The notes: generated from the sequence alone by a model not told the origin. A DNA stretch of 64,000 bases from Myceligenerans indicum (GCF_016742955.1 NZ_JABBYC010000001.1:434001-498000); one strand, 5' to 3'. Positions 8,460 through 18,274 are shown, counted from the first letter of the stretch. A program made the numbers and translations.

Positions 8460-8833
8460 CCGTGGGCGCCGAGCGCGGCTCCGCCGTCGCCGAGACCGTG
8501 GCGGTGACCGGGTTCGTGCTCGCGCTGCTGCTCGGCGTCGTCCAGGTGGCGCTCGCGGTGCACGTCCGCGCGCTCGCGATCGACGCGGCGGCCGAGGGCG
8601 CGCGGGTCGCCGCGCGGGCGGATCGCGGACCGGCCGACGGCGTCGCCCGCACCCGGGGCCTGCTTGCCGCGTCCCTGAACGAGGCGTACGCCGGCCGGGT
8701 GACGGCTCGGGAGACGCTGCTGGACGGTCTGCCCGTCATCGAGGTCGAGGTCACGACGCCGCTCCCGGTGGTCGGCCTGCTGGGCCCGGCCGCCGGGGTG
8801 ACGGTTCGGGGGCACGCCCTGGAGGAGCAGTGA
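8456..8833 (+). CDS. TadE-like pseudopilin
   Basis: A 125-aa protein with an N-terminal signature ERGSAVAETVAVTGFVLALL (glycine, then a conserved Glu and a hydrophobic helix) typical of TadE-like pseudopilins that are processed like pilins. The rest is a small extracytoplasmic domain. The GTG at 8456 overlaps the pilin stop as GTGA; a second GTG at 8462 is possible. Its own stop overlaps the following GTG. A minor pilin role is inferred from family and position. Confidence 0.75.
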   Translation: MTVGAERGSAVAETVAVTGFVLALLLGVVQVALAVHVRALAIDAAAEGARVAARADRGPADGVARTRGLLAASLNEAYAGRVTARETLLDGLPVIEVEVTTPLPVVGLLGPAAGVTVRGHALEEQ

Positions 8834-9381
8834 CCAGGGCCAGGGGGCCGGCCGGGACCGTCAGGGCCGAGCCGGGGAGTCACGCCGGGTGCCGGGCCGG
8901 GAGCGGCTCCGGGAACCTCAGGAACGAAGGTGGGAGCTGCACCGGGCATCTCGCCGGGAGCGAGGCCGGGTCCGCGGTGGTCGAGGCGCTGCTTGCCGTG
9001 ATGCTCCTGCTGCCGCTCGTCTACCTGGTCGCCGTGATGTCGCGGGTGCAGGCCGGGACGTTCGCCGCCGAGACCGCCGCGCGCGAGGCCGTGCGGGCAG
9101 TGGTGACCGCGACGTCGGCGGACCAGGGAGCGGCCCGGGCGGATGCCGCCGTGCGCATCGCGCTGCGGGACCAGGACCTGCCCGATGACGCGGCGACGCT
9201 CGACATCGAGTGCGGCGGTGGACCGTGCCTCGTTCCCGGTGCGGAGGTTGCGGCAACGGTCCACGTCACAGTGCCGCTGCCGCTCGTCCCGGGGGTGTTC
9301 GGGGCACACGTGCCGGCCGCGGTGCACGTGGACGCCGCACATGTCGGCTCCGTGGACCGCTACGTGGCGGTGCGGCCGTGA
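8830..9381 (+). CDS. TadE/TadG-like minor pilin
   Basis: A 183-aa protein. After an unusual Gly/Arg-rich leader of about 43 residues comes [20 protein letters not shown], a prepilin-like cleavage region and hydrophobic helix with the conserved Glu, then a beta-rich extracytoplasmic domain with two cysteines (CGGGPC). The long leader may be an artefact of choosing the overlapping GTG at 8830; no better internal start is visible before the helix. It lies in the pilin operon with GTGA overlaps on both sides. Confidence 0.7.
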   Translation: MTRARGPAGTVRAEPGSHAGCRAGSGSGNLRNEGGSCTGHLAGSEAGSAVVEALLAVMLLLPLVYLVAVMSRVQAGTFAAETAAREAVRAVVTATSADQGAARADAAVRIALRDQDLPDDAATLDIECGGGPCLVPGAEVAATVHVTVPLPLVPGVFGAHVPAAVHVDAAHVGSVDRYVAVRP

Positions 9382-9842
9382 CCCCGAAGCGGCAAGCCAC
9401 GGCGGAGAGCGGGCGCATCTGGCTGCTGACCGCGGGGTTCATGATGTTCGCAGCGGCCTTGGTAGGTGTGGTCGCATCGGCGACCGCCGTCCATCTGGAC
9501 CGCAAGAACCTCGCCGATCTCGCGGACATGCTCGCGGCAAACGCCGCACAGGCCGTCGAGGAGCATCGGCTCTACGCAGGGGATGCCGTCCAGGCCGGCC
9601 CGCCCGGGTCGGGGACGCTGGTCCTCGAGGACCAGGGCGTCGCCGACTCGGTCGACCGGTACCTCGCCGAGCATCCGGGTGTCGTGCCCGAGGGGCTCGT
9701 GGTCGTCGCGGCGGACTCGCCCGACGGGCGGTCGGCACGTGTTTCCCTCTCCGCGCGGAGCAGGCCGCCGTTGCTGGGCTGGTTCACGGATCCGGTGGCG
9801 CCGATCGTGGTGACGGCGGAGTCGACGGCCCGCGCCTGGTGA
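9378..9842 (+). CDS. TadG-like (Rv3660c-neighbourhood) pilus protein
   Basis: A 154-aa protein opening with [20 protein letters not shown], a TadG-type N-terminal helix, followed by a conserved run [20 protein letters not shown] and a small extracellular domain. The GTG at 9378 overlaps the previous stop (GTGA). Such proteins end actinobacterial Tad operons and are thought to connect the pilus to the envelope. No further Tad gene follows; the next gene is prfB, 143 bp away. Confidence 0.72.
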   Translation: MTPKRQATAESGRIWLLTAGFMMFAAALVGVVASATAVHLDRKNLADLADMLAANAAQAVEEHRLYAGDAVQAGPPGSGTLVLEDQGVADSVDRYLAEHPGVVPEGLVVVAADSPDGRSARVSLSARSRPPLLGWFTDPVAPIVVTAESTARAW

Positions 9843-9971
9843 CGGCCTGGACGGCGTGCCCGCAGGTCGGCTCGGCCCTGTCCGCCCCGTGCCGATCCTG
9901 CCGTTCAGGGCGGATCCGGGCTGACCTGTCTCGCCCGCCCCGTCCGGCGTCGGGCCGGCGAGCCGGGCAGG

Positions 9972-9985
9972 TAGGCTGGATCCTC
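9972..9985 (+). promoter_or_regulatory. -10 box for leaderless prfB
   Basis: TAGGCT at 9972-9977 is placed 8 nt before the GTG at 9986, so the transcript should start at or next to the start codon. No Shine-Dalgarno sequence lies between. The same TANNNT-to-start spacing recurs at murI, rph, pncB, the GH20 fusion and others in this window. Confidence 0.5.
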
Positions 9986-11101
9986 GTGGCAACCATCGAC
10001 TTCGCGTCCGAGATCAAGGGCCTGCGCGGCACCCTCGAGTCCATCGAGGCGGTCAGCGACCCCAGCGCCCTGCAGGCCAAGATCGCCGAGCTCTCCGAGC
10101 AGGCGGCAGCGCCCGACCTCTGGGACGACCCCGACAACGGGCAGAAGGTGACCTCCGCGCTGTCGGCCGCGCAGGCGGAGCTCGACCGTGTGAAGAAGCT
10201 CGGTGCGCGCATCGACGACGTCGAGACCCTGGTCGAGCTCGGCGAGGAGATGGACGACGAGGACTCCTTCCGCGAGGCCGAGGCCGAGATCACCACGATC
10301 CGCAAGGACCTGGACGCTCTCGAGGTGCGCACCCTGCTCAACGGCGAGTACGACGCACGCGAGGCCGTGGTGACGATCCGCGCCGGCGCCGGCGGTGTCG
10401 ATGCCGCGGACTTCGCCGAGATGCTGCTGCGCATGTACCTGCGCTGGGCCGAACGGCACGGGTACCCCACCAAGGTGGGCGATACGTCCTACGCCGAGGA
10501 GGCCGGCCTGAAGTCGGCGACCTTCGAGGTCAACGCGCCCTACGCGTTCGGCACCCTGTCCGTCGAGGCGGGCACGCACCGGCTCGTGCGTATCTCCCCG
10601 TTCGACAACCAGGGGCGGCGCCAGACGTCGTTCGCGGCGGTCGAGGTGGTCCCTCTCATCGAGACGACCGACCACATCGACATCCCGGAGTCCGAGCTCA
10701 AGATCGACGTCTACCGGTCCTCCGGGCCCGGAGGCCAGTCCGTCAACACCACGGACTCCGCGGTGCGCATGACCCACATCCCCACCGGTGTCGTGGTCGC
10801 GATGCAGAACGAGAAGTCCCAGATCCAGAACCGTGCCGCCGCCTACCGCGTGCTCCAGTCCCGGCTGCTCCTGCTGCGCAAGCAGGAGGAGGCGGCGAAG
10901 AAGAAGGAGCTCGCCGGAGACATCAAGGCGAGCTGGGGCGACCAGATGCGCTCCTACGTGCTGCAGCCCTACCAGATGGTCAAGGATCTGCGCACCGAGC
11001 ACGAGCAGGGCAACACGCAGGCCATCTTCGACGGAGCGATCGACGACTTCATCGAGGCCGGCATCCGCTGGCGCCGCAACCAGCAGCTCGCCGCCTCCTG
11101 A
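9986..11101 (+). CDS. prfB: Peptide chain release factor 2
   Basis: A 371-aa release factor that recognises UGA/UAA and triggers peptidyl-tRNA hydrolysis. The codon-recognition tripeptide SPF is in [15 protein letters not shown] near residue 203 and the catalytic GGQ in [16 protein letters not shown] near 248. The length is normal. The early in-frame UGA used for programmed frameshifting in many bacteria is absent, so expression is not autoregulated that way. In actinobacteria prfB commonly precedes ftsEX, as here. Confidence 0.97.
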   Translation: MATIDFASEIKGLRGTLESIEAVSDPSALQAKIAELSEQAAAPDLWDDPDNGQKVTSALSAAQAELDRVKKLGARIDDVETLVELGEEMDDEDSFREAEAEITTIRKDLDALEVRTLLNGEYDAREAVVTIRAGAGGVDAADFAEMLLRMYLRWAERHGYPTKVGDTSYAEEAGLKSATFEVNAPYAFGTLSVEAGTHRLVRISPFDNQGRRQTSFAAVEVVPLIETTDHIDIPESELKIDVYRSSGPGGQSVNTTDSAVRMTHIPTGVVVAMQNEKSQIQNRAAAYRVLQSRLLLLRKQEEAAKKKELAGDIKASWGDQMRSYVLQPYQMVKDLRTEHEQGNTQAIFDGAIDDFIEAGIRWRRNQQLAAS

Positions 11102-11300
11102 CACGTCGTCGCGGCCTGTCCACCCGCCGCGGCCGGGCGCCCCGACGCCGCATGCCGTCGTCGCTGTGACCTGCGACCTGCTCGCCAACGGCGGAAGACT
11201 GTCCTGACATAGTCGACCTGCCGCCTTGATCGCCTGCGGGCGGCGCGGCACGAAACGGGCTACCGGCGTGTCTCGCCGTGTGCGACGGCAAAATCACCCT

Positions 11301-11335
11301 TAGCCTCACAGGTGGGTATCACCTGGGTGATGCCC
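11301..11335 (+). promoter_or_regulatory. ftsE promoter with inverted repeat at the transcription start
   Basis: A -10-like TAGCCT sits at 11301-11306. From 11314 to 11335 the sequence GGGTATCACC-TG-GGTGATGCCC is a 22-bp inverted repeat with one mismatch. If the -10 is right, the repeat lies within the first nucleotides of the transcript and could be an operator or a 5' UTR hairpin. The remainder of the spacer 11102-11383 shows nothing recognisable. Confidence 0.45.
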
Positions 11336-11383
11336 GGCCGGTCCCGGTTCCTGGGGGTCGGACGCCATCTGTGGGGAGTACAC

Positions 11384-12193
<810 letters not shown>

Positions 12194-12194
12194 G

Positions 12195-13106
12195 GTGCGC
12201 TTCCAGTTCGTCGCCGGCGAGGTCGCGGCGGGTCTGCGACGCAACACCACGATGGTCGTCGCCGTCATCCTCGTGACCTTCGTGTCCCTCACCTTCGTCG
12301 GAGCGGCCGCCCTCCTGCAGACCCAGATCGGCAAGCTCAAGGACGACTGGTACGACCTCGTCCAGGTCTCCGTGTTCCTCTGCCCCACCGGCTCGATGAT
12401 GCCCACCTGCGCGTCGGGCGAAGCCACCGCGGCGCAGGTCGACGCCGTGCGCGACGTCATCGACACCGAGCTGTCCGACGAGGTCGAGGCCGTCTATCTC
12501 GAGACCAAGGCCGATGCCTTCGAGGCCTTCACCGAGCGCTACCCCAACGGATACCAGGGCACCCAGCTCACCGAGGACGACATGCAGGCATCCCTGCGCC
12601 TCGACCTCGCCGACCCCGAACAGTTCGCCGTGGTCAGCGACGTGCTCACCGGCCGCGACGGCGTCGAGCTCGTCGAGGACCAGCGTGCCGTGTTCGAACC
12701 CCTCTTCCGCACCCTGAACGTGGCGACCCTGCTCGCCGCCGGCCTGGCGGGCGTCATGCTCCTGGCCGCCGTCCTCCTCATCACCACCACCATCCGGCTG
12801 TCCGCGGTCTCACGACGCAAGGAGACCGAGATCATGCGCCTGGTCGGGGCGTCCAACCTGTTCGTCCAGCTTCCGTTCCTCCTGGAAGGCGCGATCGCCG
12901 CCGTCACCGGCGCGCTGCTCGCGGGCCTCGGGCTCTGGCTCGCGGTGCGTTTCCTGGTCGCGGACTGGCTGGAACGCTCCGTCGACTGGGTGGCCTACGT
13001 CGACGCCGCCGATGTGCTCACCGTCGCGCCGTTCCTCGTCCTCGTGGCGGTGGCGCTCGCGGCGGTCAGCTCCGTCGTCACTCTCAACCGGTACACGAGG
13101 ATCTGA
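12195..13106 (+). CDS. ftsX: Cell division protein FtsX
   Basis: A 303-aa membrane subunit of FtsEX. One N-terminal transmembrane helix (about 22-44) is followed by an extracytoplasmic domain (45-175) containing a cysteine pair (FLCPTGSMMPTC), which usually forms a disulfide in actinobacterial FtsX. Three C-terminal helices follow, with the cytoplasmic motif SRRKETEIMRLVGASN. It transmits ATPase state to an external peptidoglycan hydrolase, very likely the M23 protein encoded directly after it with a one-base overlap (TGATG). Confidence 0.96.
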   Translation: MRFQFVAGEVAAGLRRNTTMVVAVILVTFVSLTFVGAAALLQTQIGKLKDDWYDLVQVSVFLCPTGSMMPTCASGEATAAQVDAVRDVIDTELSDEVEAVYLETKADAFEAFTERYPNGYQGTQLTEDDMQASLRLDLADPEQFAVVSDVLTGRDGVELVEDQRAVFEPLFRTLNVATLLAAGLAGVMLLAAVLLITTTIRLSAVSRRKETEIMRLVGASNLFVQLPFLLEGAIAAVTGALLAGLGLWLAVRFLVADWLERSVDWVAYVDAADVLTVAPFLVLVAVALAAVSSVVTLNRYTRI

Positions 13107-14503
13107 TGATGTCGCGCAGAAACCCTGGCCGCACCACCGCACGGGCCGTCACCGTGGCCGTCACCGTGGCCCTCACCGTGGCCCTCACCGTGGCCCTCAC
13201 CTTCCTGCTCGCCCTGGGCGGGGTGAGCGCCGTCGTTCCCGCCGCGGCCGACGACCTCGACGACCAGCGTGCTGCCGCCGAGGCCAAGGCCGACGCGAAG
13301 AAGGAGCAGCGTGAGGAGCTGGAGAGCAGCCTCGAGCACACCGATGCGAAGCTCGCCGAGGCTGCCCTCGCGCTCAACGACGTCGAGGCGCGCCTTCCGG
13401 TGGCGGAAGCGGACCTGGCCGAGGCGGAGGCCGGCCTCGAACGGGCCGAGCGGGAGGCCACGATCCTCGCGCAACGCCTCACCGACGCGCAGTCCGAGGA
13501 GTCGCGGATCGTCCGGCAGGTCGCCGACGACGCCGACAAGGCGGACGCGGCGCGTGAGGACATCGTCCAGATGGCCCGCCAGGACCTGCGGTCCTCGGGG
13601 AGCACGACGGCGCTGGGCCTGGTCACCGGCGCGCAGACCACCGAGGACTTCCTCGCCGGCTATGCGGTGTCCTCCTCGGCCGCCCGGAGCCAGGCGAGAG
13701 CACTGGCGGAGGTACAGGACTCCGCGGCGCAGGCCCGCAACACGAAGGCCAGGCTCACCGCGATCCGGGAGACCGTCGCGGAGCTCAAGACGCTCGCCGA
13801 CGAGAACGTCGAGCGCAAGAAGGAGGTCCGCGAGGAGGCCGCGAGCCGGAAGGCCGAGATCGAGGACCTCATCGCCGAGCGGCAGAAGCTCAAGCAGCGC
13901 ATCGAGCGGCGCAAGGACGACGCCAGGCGTTCCCTGGAGGAGACCGAGCAGGCGATCAGCTCGATCGAGGCGGACCTGAAGAAGATCATCGCCGAGCAAC
14001 GGAAGCGCGACCAGGAGCACGCCGCCAGTCGCGGCGGCCGCGACGAGGGCGGTGCCGGAGGCGGCAGCGGCGGGGGATCGTCCGGCGGGACGCCGCCCAG
14101 GGCGTCGTACCTCTCGTGGCCGACGGCGAACCCTGTCATCACCTCCTCCTACGGGATGCGGTACCACCCCGTGCTGAACTACTGGCGCCTGCATGCCGGC
14201 ACCGACTTCCGCGCCTACTGCGGTACGCCGATCCTTGCGGCGAGCTCGGGCACCGTGGTGTACGCCCGCACCATCCAGGGCCTCGGCAACCAGGTGCTCG
14301 TCGACCACGGCTACACGAGCAGCGGCAAGAGCCTCATGACGAGCTACAACCACCTCACGAACTGGGCCGTGTCCCCCGGTCAGCGTGTGACGCGCGGACA
14401 GGTGGTCGGCTACTCGGGCACCACCGGCACGTCCACGGCCTGCCACCTGCACTTCGAGGTGTACGTCAACGGGTCCACCGTCGACCCGATGACCTACCTC
14501 TGA
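13106..14503 (+). CDS. FtsEX-linked M23 peptidoglycan hydrolase with coiled-coil
   Basis: A 465-aa exported protein. A signal peptide (residues 1-50) contains a TVAV/TVAL repeat and is followed by a long charged coiled coil (about 50-310), a Gly/Ser linker and a C-terminal LytM/M23 domain (about 335-465). Zinc-ligand motifs are complete: the LHAGTDF region (His, Asp) and CHLHFEV. Unlike E. coli EnvC, whose LytM domain is degenerate, this one should be a direct endopeptidase. The coiled coil is the part that usually docks on FtsX. It could start at ATG 13106 or 13109. Confidence 0.9.
   Translation: MMSRRNPGRTTARAVTVAVTVALTVALTVALTFLLALGGVSAVVPAAADDLDDQRAAAEAKADAKKEQREELESSLEHTDAKLAEAALALNDVEARLPVAEADLAEAEAGLERAEREATILAQRLTDAQSEESRIVRQVADDADKADAAREDIVQMARQDLRSSGSTTALGLVTGAQTTEDFLAGYAVSSSAARSQARALAEVQDSAAQARNTKARLTAIRETVAELKTLADENVERKKEVREEAASRKAEIEDLIAERQKLKQRIERRKDDARRSLEETEQAISSIEADLKKIIAEQRKRDQEHAASRGGRDEGGAGGGSGGGSSGGTPPRASYLSWPTANPVITSSYGMRYHPVLNYWRLHAGTDFRAYCGTPILAASSGTVVYARTIQGLGNQVLVDHGYTSSGKSLMTSYNHLTNWAVSPGQRVTRGQVVGYSGTTGTSTACHLHFEVYVNGSTVDPMTYL
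13148..13201 (+). repeat. 12-bp tandem repeat in a signal peptide
   Basis: Four and a half copies of (G/C)TCACCGTGGCC follow head to tail: two GTC forms and two and a half CTC forms. They encode VTVA-VTVA-LTVA-LTVA-LT, the hydrophobic core of the M23 hydrolase signal peptide. The unit length is a multiple of three, so slippage would change helix length and not the frame. Confidence 0.9.
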
Positions 14504-14539
14504 CGGCCCGGCTCCCGGGCGCGGCGCCGGGAGGGGCCG
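14504..14539 (+). terminator. Terminator-like hairpin after the ftsEX operon
   Basis: Arms CGGCCC/CTCCCGG and CCGGGAG/GGGCCG pair around an 8-nt loop directly after the M23 gene stop. Only a short T-rich stretch (TGTTTG) follows, as is common for actinobacterial terminators. Confidence 0.65.
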
Positions 14540-14587
14540 TGGCGGCTGTTTGCGGAGAAGGGGCCACCTCGGGGAACCTTGTCCACC

Positions 14588-16033
14588 ATGAGCGTGGAGA
14601 CCGCCGCCCCGGCACGTCGGCGGACCGAGCAGGGACGCGACCAGGACTCCGCTCCACGGACCCGTGGCTCGCGTCCGGCGGCCCGACACGTGGCGAGGAC
14701 CCGGTCAGGCGTGGCCGGGCTCCCCGACGGCGCGGTGCGAGCCGCCGTCCGGGTCGGCGTCCTGGCCGGCTGCGCCGGGGTGGTCGCGTTCTGGTACGCC
14801 GGGGCGCGCACGGGCACGGGCGCCGGCATCGTGCTGACCGGCGCCGGTGAGCTCGCCGGCCTCCTGGGCTCGTTCCTCGTCTGCGTCCTGCTCGTCCTCA
14901 TCGCCCGCGTGCCGGGCATCGAGCGCGCTTTCGGCATGGACCGGCTCGTCGGCTGGCACCGCAGCCTGGGCACGGCCACGGTGCTGCTGGTGCTCACGCA
15001 CGTCGTCCTCATGATCGTGGGCAGCGCCGCCCTGGAGTCGACGACCGCGTGGGCGCAGATCCCGCGGCTGCTGGCGACCCAGCCCGAACTCCTCGAGGCG
15101 CTGATCGGCACCTGCCTGTTCTTCGCCGCCGGGCTGACGAGCGTCCGGCTGATCCGCCGGTTCCTGACCTACGAGGTCTGGCTCGCCGTGCACCTCACCC
15201 TGTACCTCGGCATCTACCTCGCATTCGGACACCAGGTGCTCGGCGGCAGCCACCTCGCCGGCCTGCCCGTCGCCCAGGCTGCCTGGATCCTCCTGTACGC
15301 GGCGGCGGGGGCCGCCCTCCTCACCTGGCGGGTCGCGCTGCCGCTGTGGCGCCTGTCCCGCCACGTGTTCCAGGTCGACGCCGTCCATGCGGCCTCGCCC
15401 ACGGCGACGAGCGTCTGGCTCCGCGGAAAGCATCTCGAGGAGCTGGACGTGCGCGGAGGGCAGTTCTTCCTCGTGCGCTTCCTCACGCGCGGGCACCTGT
15501 GGTCGGCCCACCCGTATTCCGTCTCGTCCCTGCCGAACGAGGGCAGGCTCCGTTTCACCGTCGGCGCCCTCGGCGACCACTCGAGTGCCGCCGGCGCCCT
15601 GCGCCCCGGCGTCCGGGTACTTCTCGAAGGCCCGTTCGGCCGCTTCACGGCGTCGGCCGTGACCTCACGTCGCACCCTGCTCGTGGCCGGCGGGGCCGGC
15701 ATCGGCCCGATCCGGTCGCTCGCCGAGGAACTCGTGCTGCACGGGCGCGACGTCGTCGTCGTGCACCGCGCGAGCGACCCCGAGGAGCTCGCGCTCGGCG
15801 AGGAACTGGCCGCCGGGCTCGGACCGCGGTACATACCGCTGACCGGGCGCCGCGCGGAGCTCGGGTACGATCCGGTCGCGCCGGACCGCCTGCGCGACGC
15901 CGTCCCCGACGCCTCGCGCCGGGAGGTGTTCGTCTGCGGTCCCGCCGGGCTCGTCGACGCCGTCGTACGCAGCAGCCGAGAGCTCGGCGTGCCCCGCAGC
16001 GCCGTCCACCACGAGGAGTTGAGCCTGTCATGA
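14588..16033 (+). CDS. Ferric-reductase-like membrane flavoprotein (ferredoxin reductase domain)
   Basis: A 481-aa protein. After a basic cytoplasmic leader there are about six transmembrane helices (55-275) with paired histidines (GWHRSLG, LTHVVLM, AVHLTLYLG) suited to bind heme. Then come an FAD-binding domain (HPYSVSSLP near residue 309) and an NAD-binding domain (VAGGAGIGPIRSLAEEL near 366, ending VFVCGPAGLVDAVVRSSRELG). It would carry electrons from cytoplasmic NAD(P)H across the membrane. ATG 14588 is chosen over an upstream TTG. Its stop overlaps the FMN-binding protein start (ATGA), the likely electron acceptor. Confidence 0.85.
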   Translation: MSVETAAPARRRTEQGRDQDSAPRTRGSRPAARHVARTRSGVAGLPDGAVRAAVRVGVLAGCAGVVAFWYAGARTGTGAGIVLTGAGELAGLLGSFLVCVLLVLIARVPGIERAFGMDRLVGWHRSLGTATVLLVLTHVVLMIVGSAALESTTAWAQIPRLLATQPELLEALIGTCLFFAAGLTSVRLIRRFLTYEVWLAVHLTLYLGIYLAFGHQVLGGSHLAGLPVAQAAWILLYAAAGAALLTWRVALPLWRLSRHVFQVDAVHAASPTATSVWLRGKHLEELDVRGGQFFLVRFLTRGHLWSAHPYSVSSLPNEGRLRFTVGALGDHSSAAGALRPGVRVLLEGPFGRFTASAVTSRRTLLVAGGAGIGPIRSLAEELVLHGRDVVVVHRASDPEELALGEELAAGLGPRYIPLTGRRAELGYDPVAPDRLRDAVPDASRREVFVCGPAGLVDAVVRSSRELGVPRSAVHHEELSLS

Positions 16034-16665
16034 CCGTGCGATGGCGCGGAACGATCGTCTACGCGGGCAGCCTGGCCGTCATCGGAGCGGCCACCTTCGC
16101 CCGCTACGGCGACGTGGCAGTTCTCGGCGTCCCCACGGCCGAGGGAGCCCAGACACAGGTGAGCGCCTCACCGTCGTCGTCACCCTCCGTGCCGGGAAAG
16201 AAGTCCGGCGGGCCTGCCACGGCAAAGCCGGACGACGGCGACGGGTCGGCGAGGTCCGGCGACGGAGCGGGCGGATCCGGGACCCAGGACGCAGAAGGCA
16301 CCCAGGACACGGGCACCGGCGGAGCCGCCGAACAGGGCGGCGGCTCGACCACCACGGGCGCCGGCTCCGACCCCGAACCCGCCGAACCGCAGGACGTCAC
16401 CGTCACCGGGGCGGTCGCGACCAACAAGGAAGGCACCTTCCAGGTGGCCGTCACCTTCTCGGGCGACACCATCGTGGACGTCATCACCGTCCAGGCCGGC
16501 CACGACAGCGCACGCAGCCAGCAGATCAACGAGGACGCCGTGCCGATCCTGCGCTCCGAGGCGCTCCAGGCCCAGTCGGCGAACATCGACACCGTCAGCG
16601 GCGCCACCTACACCTCCGAGGGCTATCGCGAGTCGCTCCAGTCCGCGATCGACCAGCACGGGTGA
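16030..16665 (+). CDS. Secreted FMN-binding domain protein
   Basis: A 211-aa protein with one N-terminal membrane anchor (about residues 8-25), a 95-residue Ser/Gly/Asp-rich spacer and a C-terminal FMN_bind domain (about 120-211). The motif SGATYTS near residue 191 is the flavinylation site type in which a Thr receives FMN from ApbE. Its ATG overlaps the reductase gene by four bases, and the apbE gene follows after 7 bp. The order membrane reductase, flavin carrier, flavin transferase is self-explanatory. Confidence 0.88.
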   Translation: MTVRWRGTIVYAGSLAVIGAATFARYGDVAVLGVPTAEGAQTQVSASPSSSPSVPGKKSGGPATAKPDDGDGSARSGDGAGGSGTQDAEGTQDTGTGGAAEQGGGSTTTGAGSDPEPAEPQDVTVTGAVATNKEGTFQVAVTFSGDTIVDVITVQAGHDSARSQQINEDAVPILRSEALQAQSANIDTVSGATYTSEGYRESLQSAIDQHG

Positions 16666-16672
16666 CGCCCCC

Positions 16673-17431
16673 GTGCGCGTGACGGCCACGGTGATGGGCA
16701 TCCCGTCGTCGTTCCACCTGCCCGAGCACCGCGGCACCGCCGCGACCGACCCCGCCGCCGCGCGCGCCGCCGTGGACGCCGCCGTCGACCTCCTGCACGA
16801 GGCCGAGCAACGGTTCAGCCGGCACGTCGCGACCTCCGAACTACGGGCCGTCCGCCGCGGCGACCTCGACATCTCTCGCGTGAGCGCCGACATGCGCGAC
16901 GTGCTGGCGCTCGCGGACGAGGCGCGGGACGCGTCGTCGGGCGCGTTCGACGTGACCGGGCCGGACGGGCTGCTCGACACCGACGGCGTGGTCAAGGGCT
17001 GGGCGGTGCAGCGGGCCGCGGACCTGGTCGCCTGCCGCGGGGTGGTGGATCTGTGCGTCAACGTGGGCGGCGACGTCGCGGTCCGGGGTGGTCCGGAGCC
17101 GGGAAGGCCGTGGGCGGTCGCCGTGGCCGACCCGCACGACCGCACCCGGACGGCCGCCGTCGTGCACGTGTCCGACGGCGGCGTCGCGACCTCCGGGACG
17201 GCGGAGCGCGGGACGCATGTGTGGGACGGGCGGACCGGGCGTCCGGCCCGCGGCCTGGCGTCCCTGACCGTGGTGGCCGAGACGCTGACCAGAGCCGACA
17301 TCCTGGCGACGGCGGGGTTCGCGCTCGGCGCCGACGGGCTCGGCTGGGTGGTTCGCAACGGCGCGGCCTGGGCGCTGGAGATCCGGCCGGACGGGACGCA
17401 GGCGCAGGCGATCCGGCCGCCTCGCGGGTGA
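16673..17431 (+). CDS. apbE: FAD:protein FMN transferase (ApbE family)
   Basis: A 252-aa enzyme that moves FMN from FAD onto a Thr of FMN-binding proteins, here most likely the preceding gene product. Visible motifs are EQRFSRHVATSEL, the VVKGWAVQRAADL helix, the NVGGDVAVRG glycine-rich loop and GVATSGTAERGTHVWDGRTG. It is shorter than many ApbE proteins and has no signal peptide or lipobox, so it may act in the cytoplasm, which is unusual for an extracytosolic target. The start is a GTG at 16673; an internal ATG (MGIPSSF) is less likely. Confidence 0.86.
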   Translation: MRVTATVMGIPSSFHLPEHRGTAATDPAAARAAVDAAVDLLHEAEQRFSRHVATSELRAVRRGDLDISRVSADMRDVLALADEARDASSGAFDVTGPDGLLDTDGVVKGWAVQRAADLVACRGVVDLCVNVGGDVAVRGGPEPGRPWAVAVADPHDRTRTAAVVHVSDGGVATSGTAERGTHVWDGRTGRPARGLASLTVVAETLTRADILATAGFALGADGLGWVVRNGAAWALEIRPDGTQAQAIRPPRG

Positions 17432-17505
17432 CGGCGGTGGCGCGGGTGACGGCGGCGCGGACGACCGGACCGGGATAATCGGCGGACGGCGGGAGGCCTG
17501 GCGCG

Positions 17506-17511
17506 TATCCT
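17506..17511 (+). promoter_or_regulatory. Candidate -10 box upstream of smpB
   Basis: TATCCT at 17506-17511 lies about 105 nt before the smpB ATG. The -35 region is not clear. A ribosome site GGAGGGAG at 17607-17614 precedes the ATG. The stretch 17432-17616 shows no other gene with support. Confidence 0.3.
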
Positions 17512-17616
17512 GGAACGTCGCGTGCGGACCCGGATGAACACCGACGTGCAGGGCGTTGAGGTGCTGGGCGTTCCGATGTGCCGGACGTGGCGACGTGATG
17601 GACGTGGAGGGAGACC

Positions 17617-18114
17617 ATGGCGAAGGGCGCCAAGAAGAAAAAGAAGCCCGAGGACCCGCGCAGGATCGTGGCGAACAACAAGAAGGCGCGCCACGACTAC
17701 CTGATCGAGGACGTGTTCGAGGCGGGCCTGGTGCTGTGGGGCACCGAGGTCAAGGCACTGCGCATGGGGCGCGCTTCCCTCGTGGACGGGTACGTGCACG
17801 TGGACCGTGGTGAGGCGTGGCTGGAGGGCGTGCACATCCCCGAGTACTTCGAGGGCACGTGGAACAACCACTCGCCGCGCCGCAAGCGCAAGCTGCTGCT
17901 GCACAAGGACGAGATCCTGCGCCTGCAGGCCAAGGCCCACGAGAAGGGCCACACGGTGGTGCCGCTCTCGCTGTACTTCCTCGACGGCCGGGCCAAGGTC
18001 GAGATCGCGCTCGCGCGCGGCAAGAAGGAGTACGACAAGCGTCAGGCCCTGCGCGAGAAACAGGACAACCGTGAGGCACTGCGCGCCATGCGCCACCGGG
18101 AGAAGCTGAGCTGA
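17617..18114 (+). CDS. smpB: SsrA-binding protein SmpB
   Basis: A 165-aa partner of tmRNA in ribosome rescue. It has the lysine-rich start ([20 protein letters not shown]), the OB-fold core with [20 protein letters not shown] and EVKALRMGR, and the C-terminal tail [20 protein letters not shown] that enters the decoding channel. GGAGGGAG precedes the ATG. The tmRNA gene lies 160 bp downstream on the same strand, a common arrangement. Confidence 0.97.
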   Translation: MAKGAKKKKKPEDPRRIVANNKKARHDYLIEDVFEAGLVLWGTEVKALRMGRASLVDGYVHVDRGEAWLEGVHIPEYFEGTWNNHSPRRKRKLLLHKDEILRLQAKAHEKGHTVVPLSLYFLDGRAKVEIALARGKKEYDKRQALREKQDNREALRAMRHREKLS

Positions 18115-18192
18115 GCCGGCGCGGTGGGCCAGGGGCGCCCGCGAGGCGGCTCCCGTGCCCGACGGCGATCGTGGCGGCCGGTGGAAATAAGG

Positions 18193-18222
18193 TGACGGAC
18201 CACCGCGTTGACCCACTAGACT
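18193..18222 (+). promoter_or_regulatory. Promoter of ssrA
   Basis: TGACGG (18193-18198) and TAGACT (18217-18222) are separated by 18 bp. The -10 ends 52 nt before the mature tmRNA 5' end, which leaves room for a precursor leader. A TTGACC at 18209 is too close to the -10 to be its partner. Confidence 0.45.
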
Positions 18223-18274
18223 GAGGACCTCGCCCGAACCCACGGGAGACGGCGGGGCGTTGACAACTCAACAT

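Noticed and set aside
9986..10100. Programmed +1 frameshift in prfB
   Set aside because: The reading frame is continuous from the GTG; no early in-frame UGA is present.
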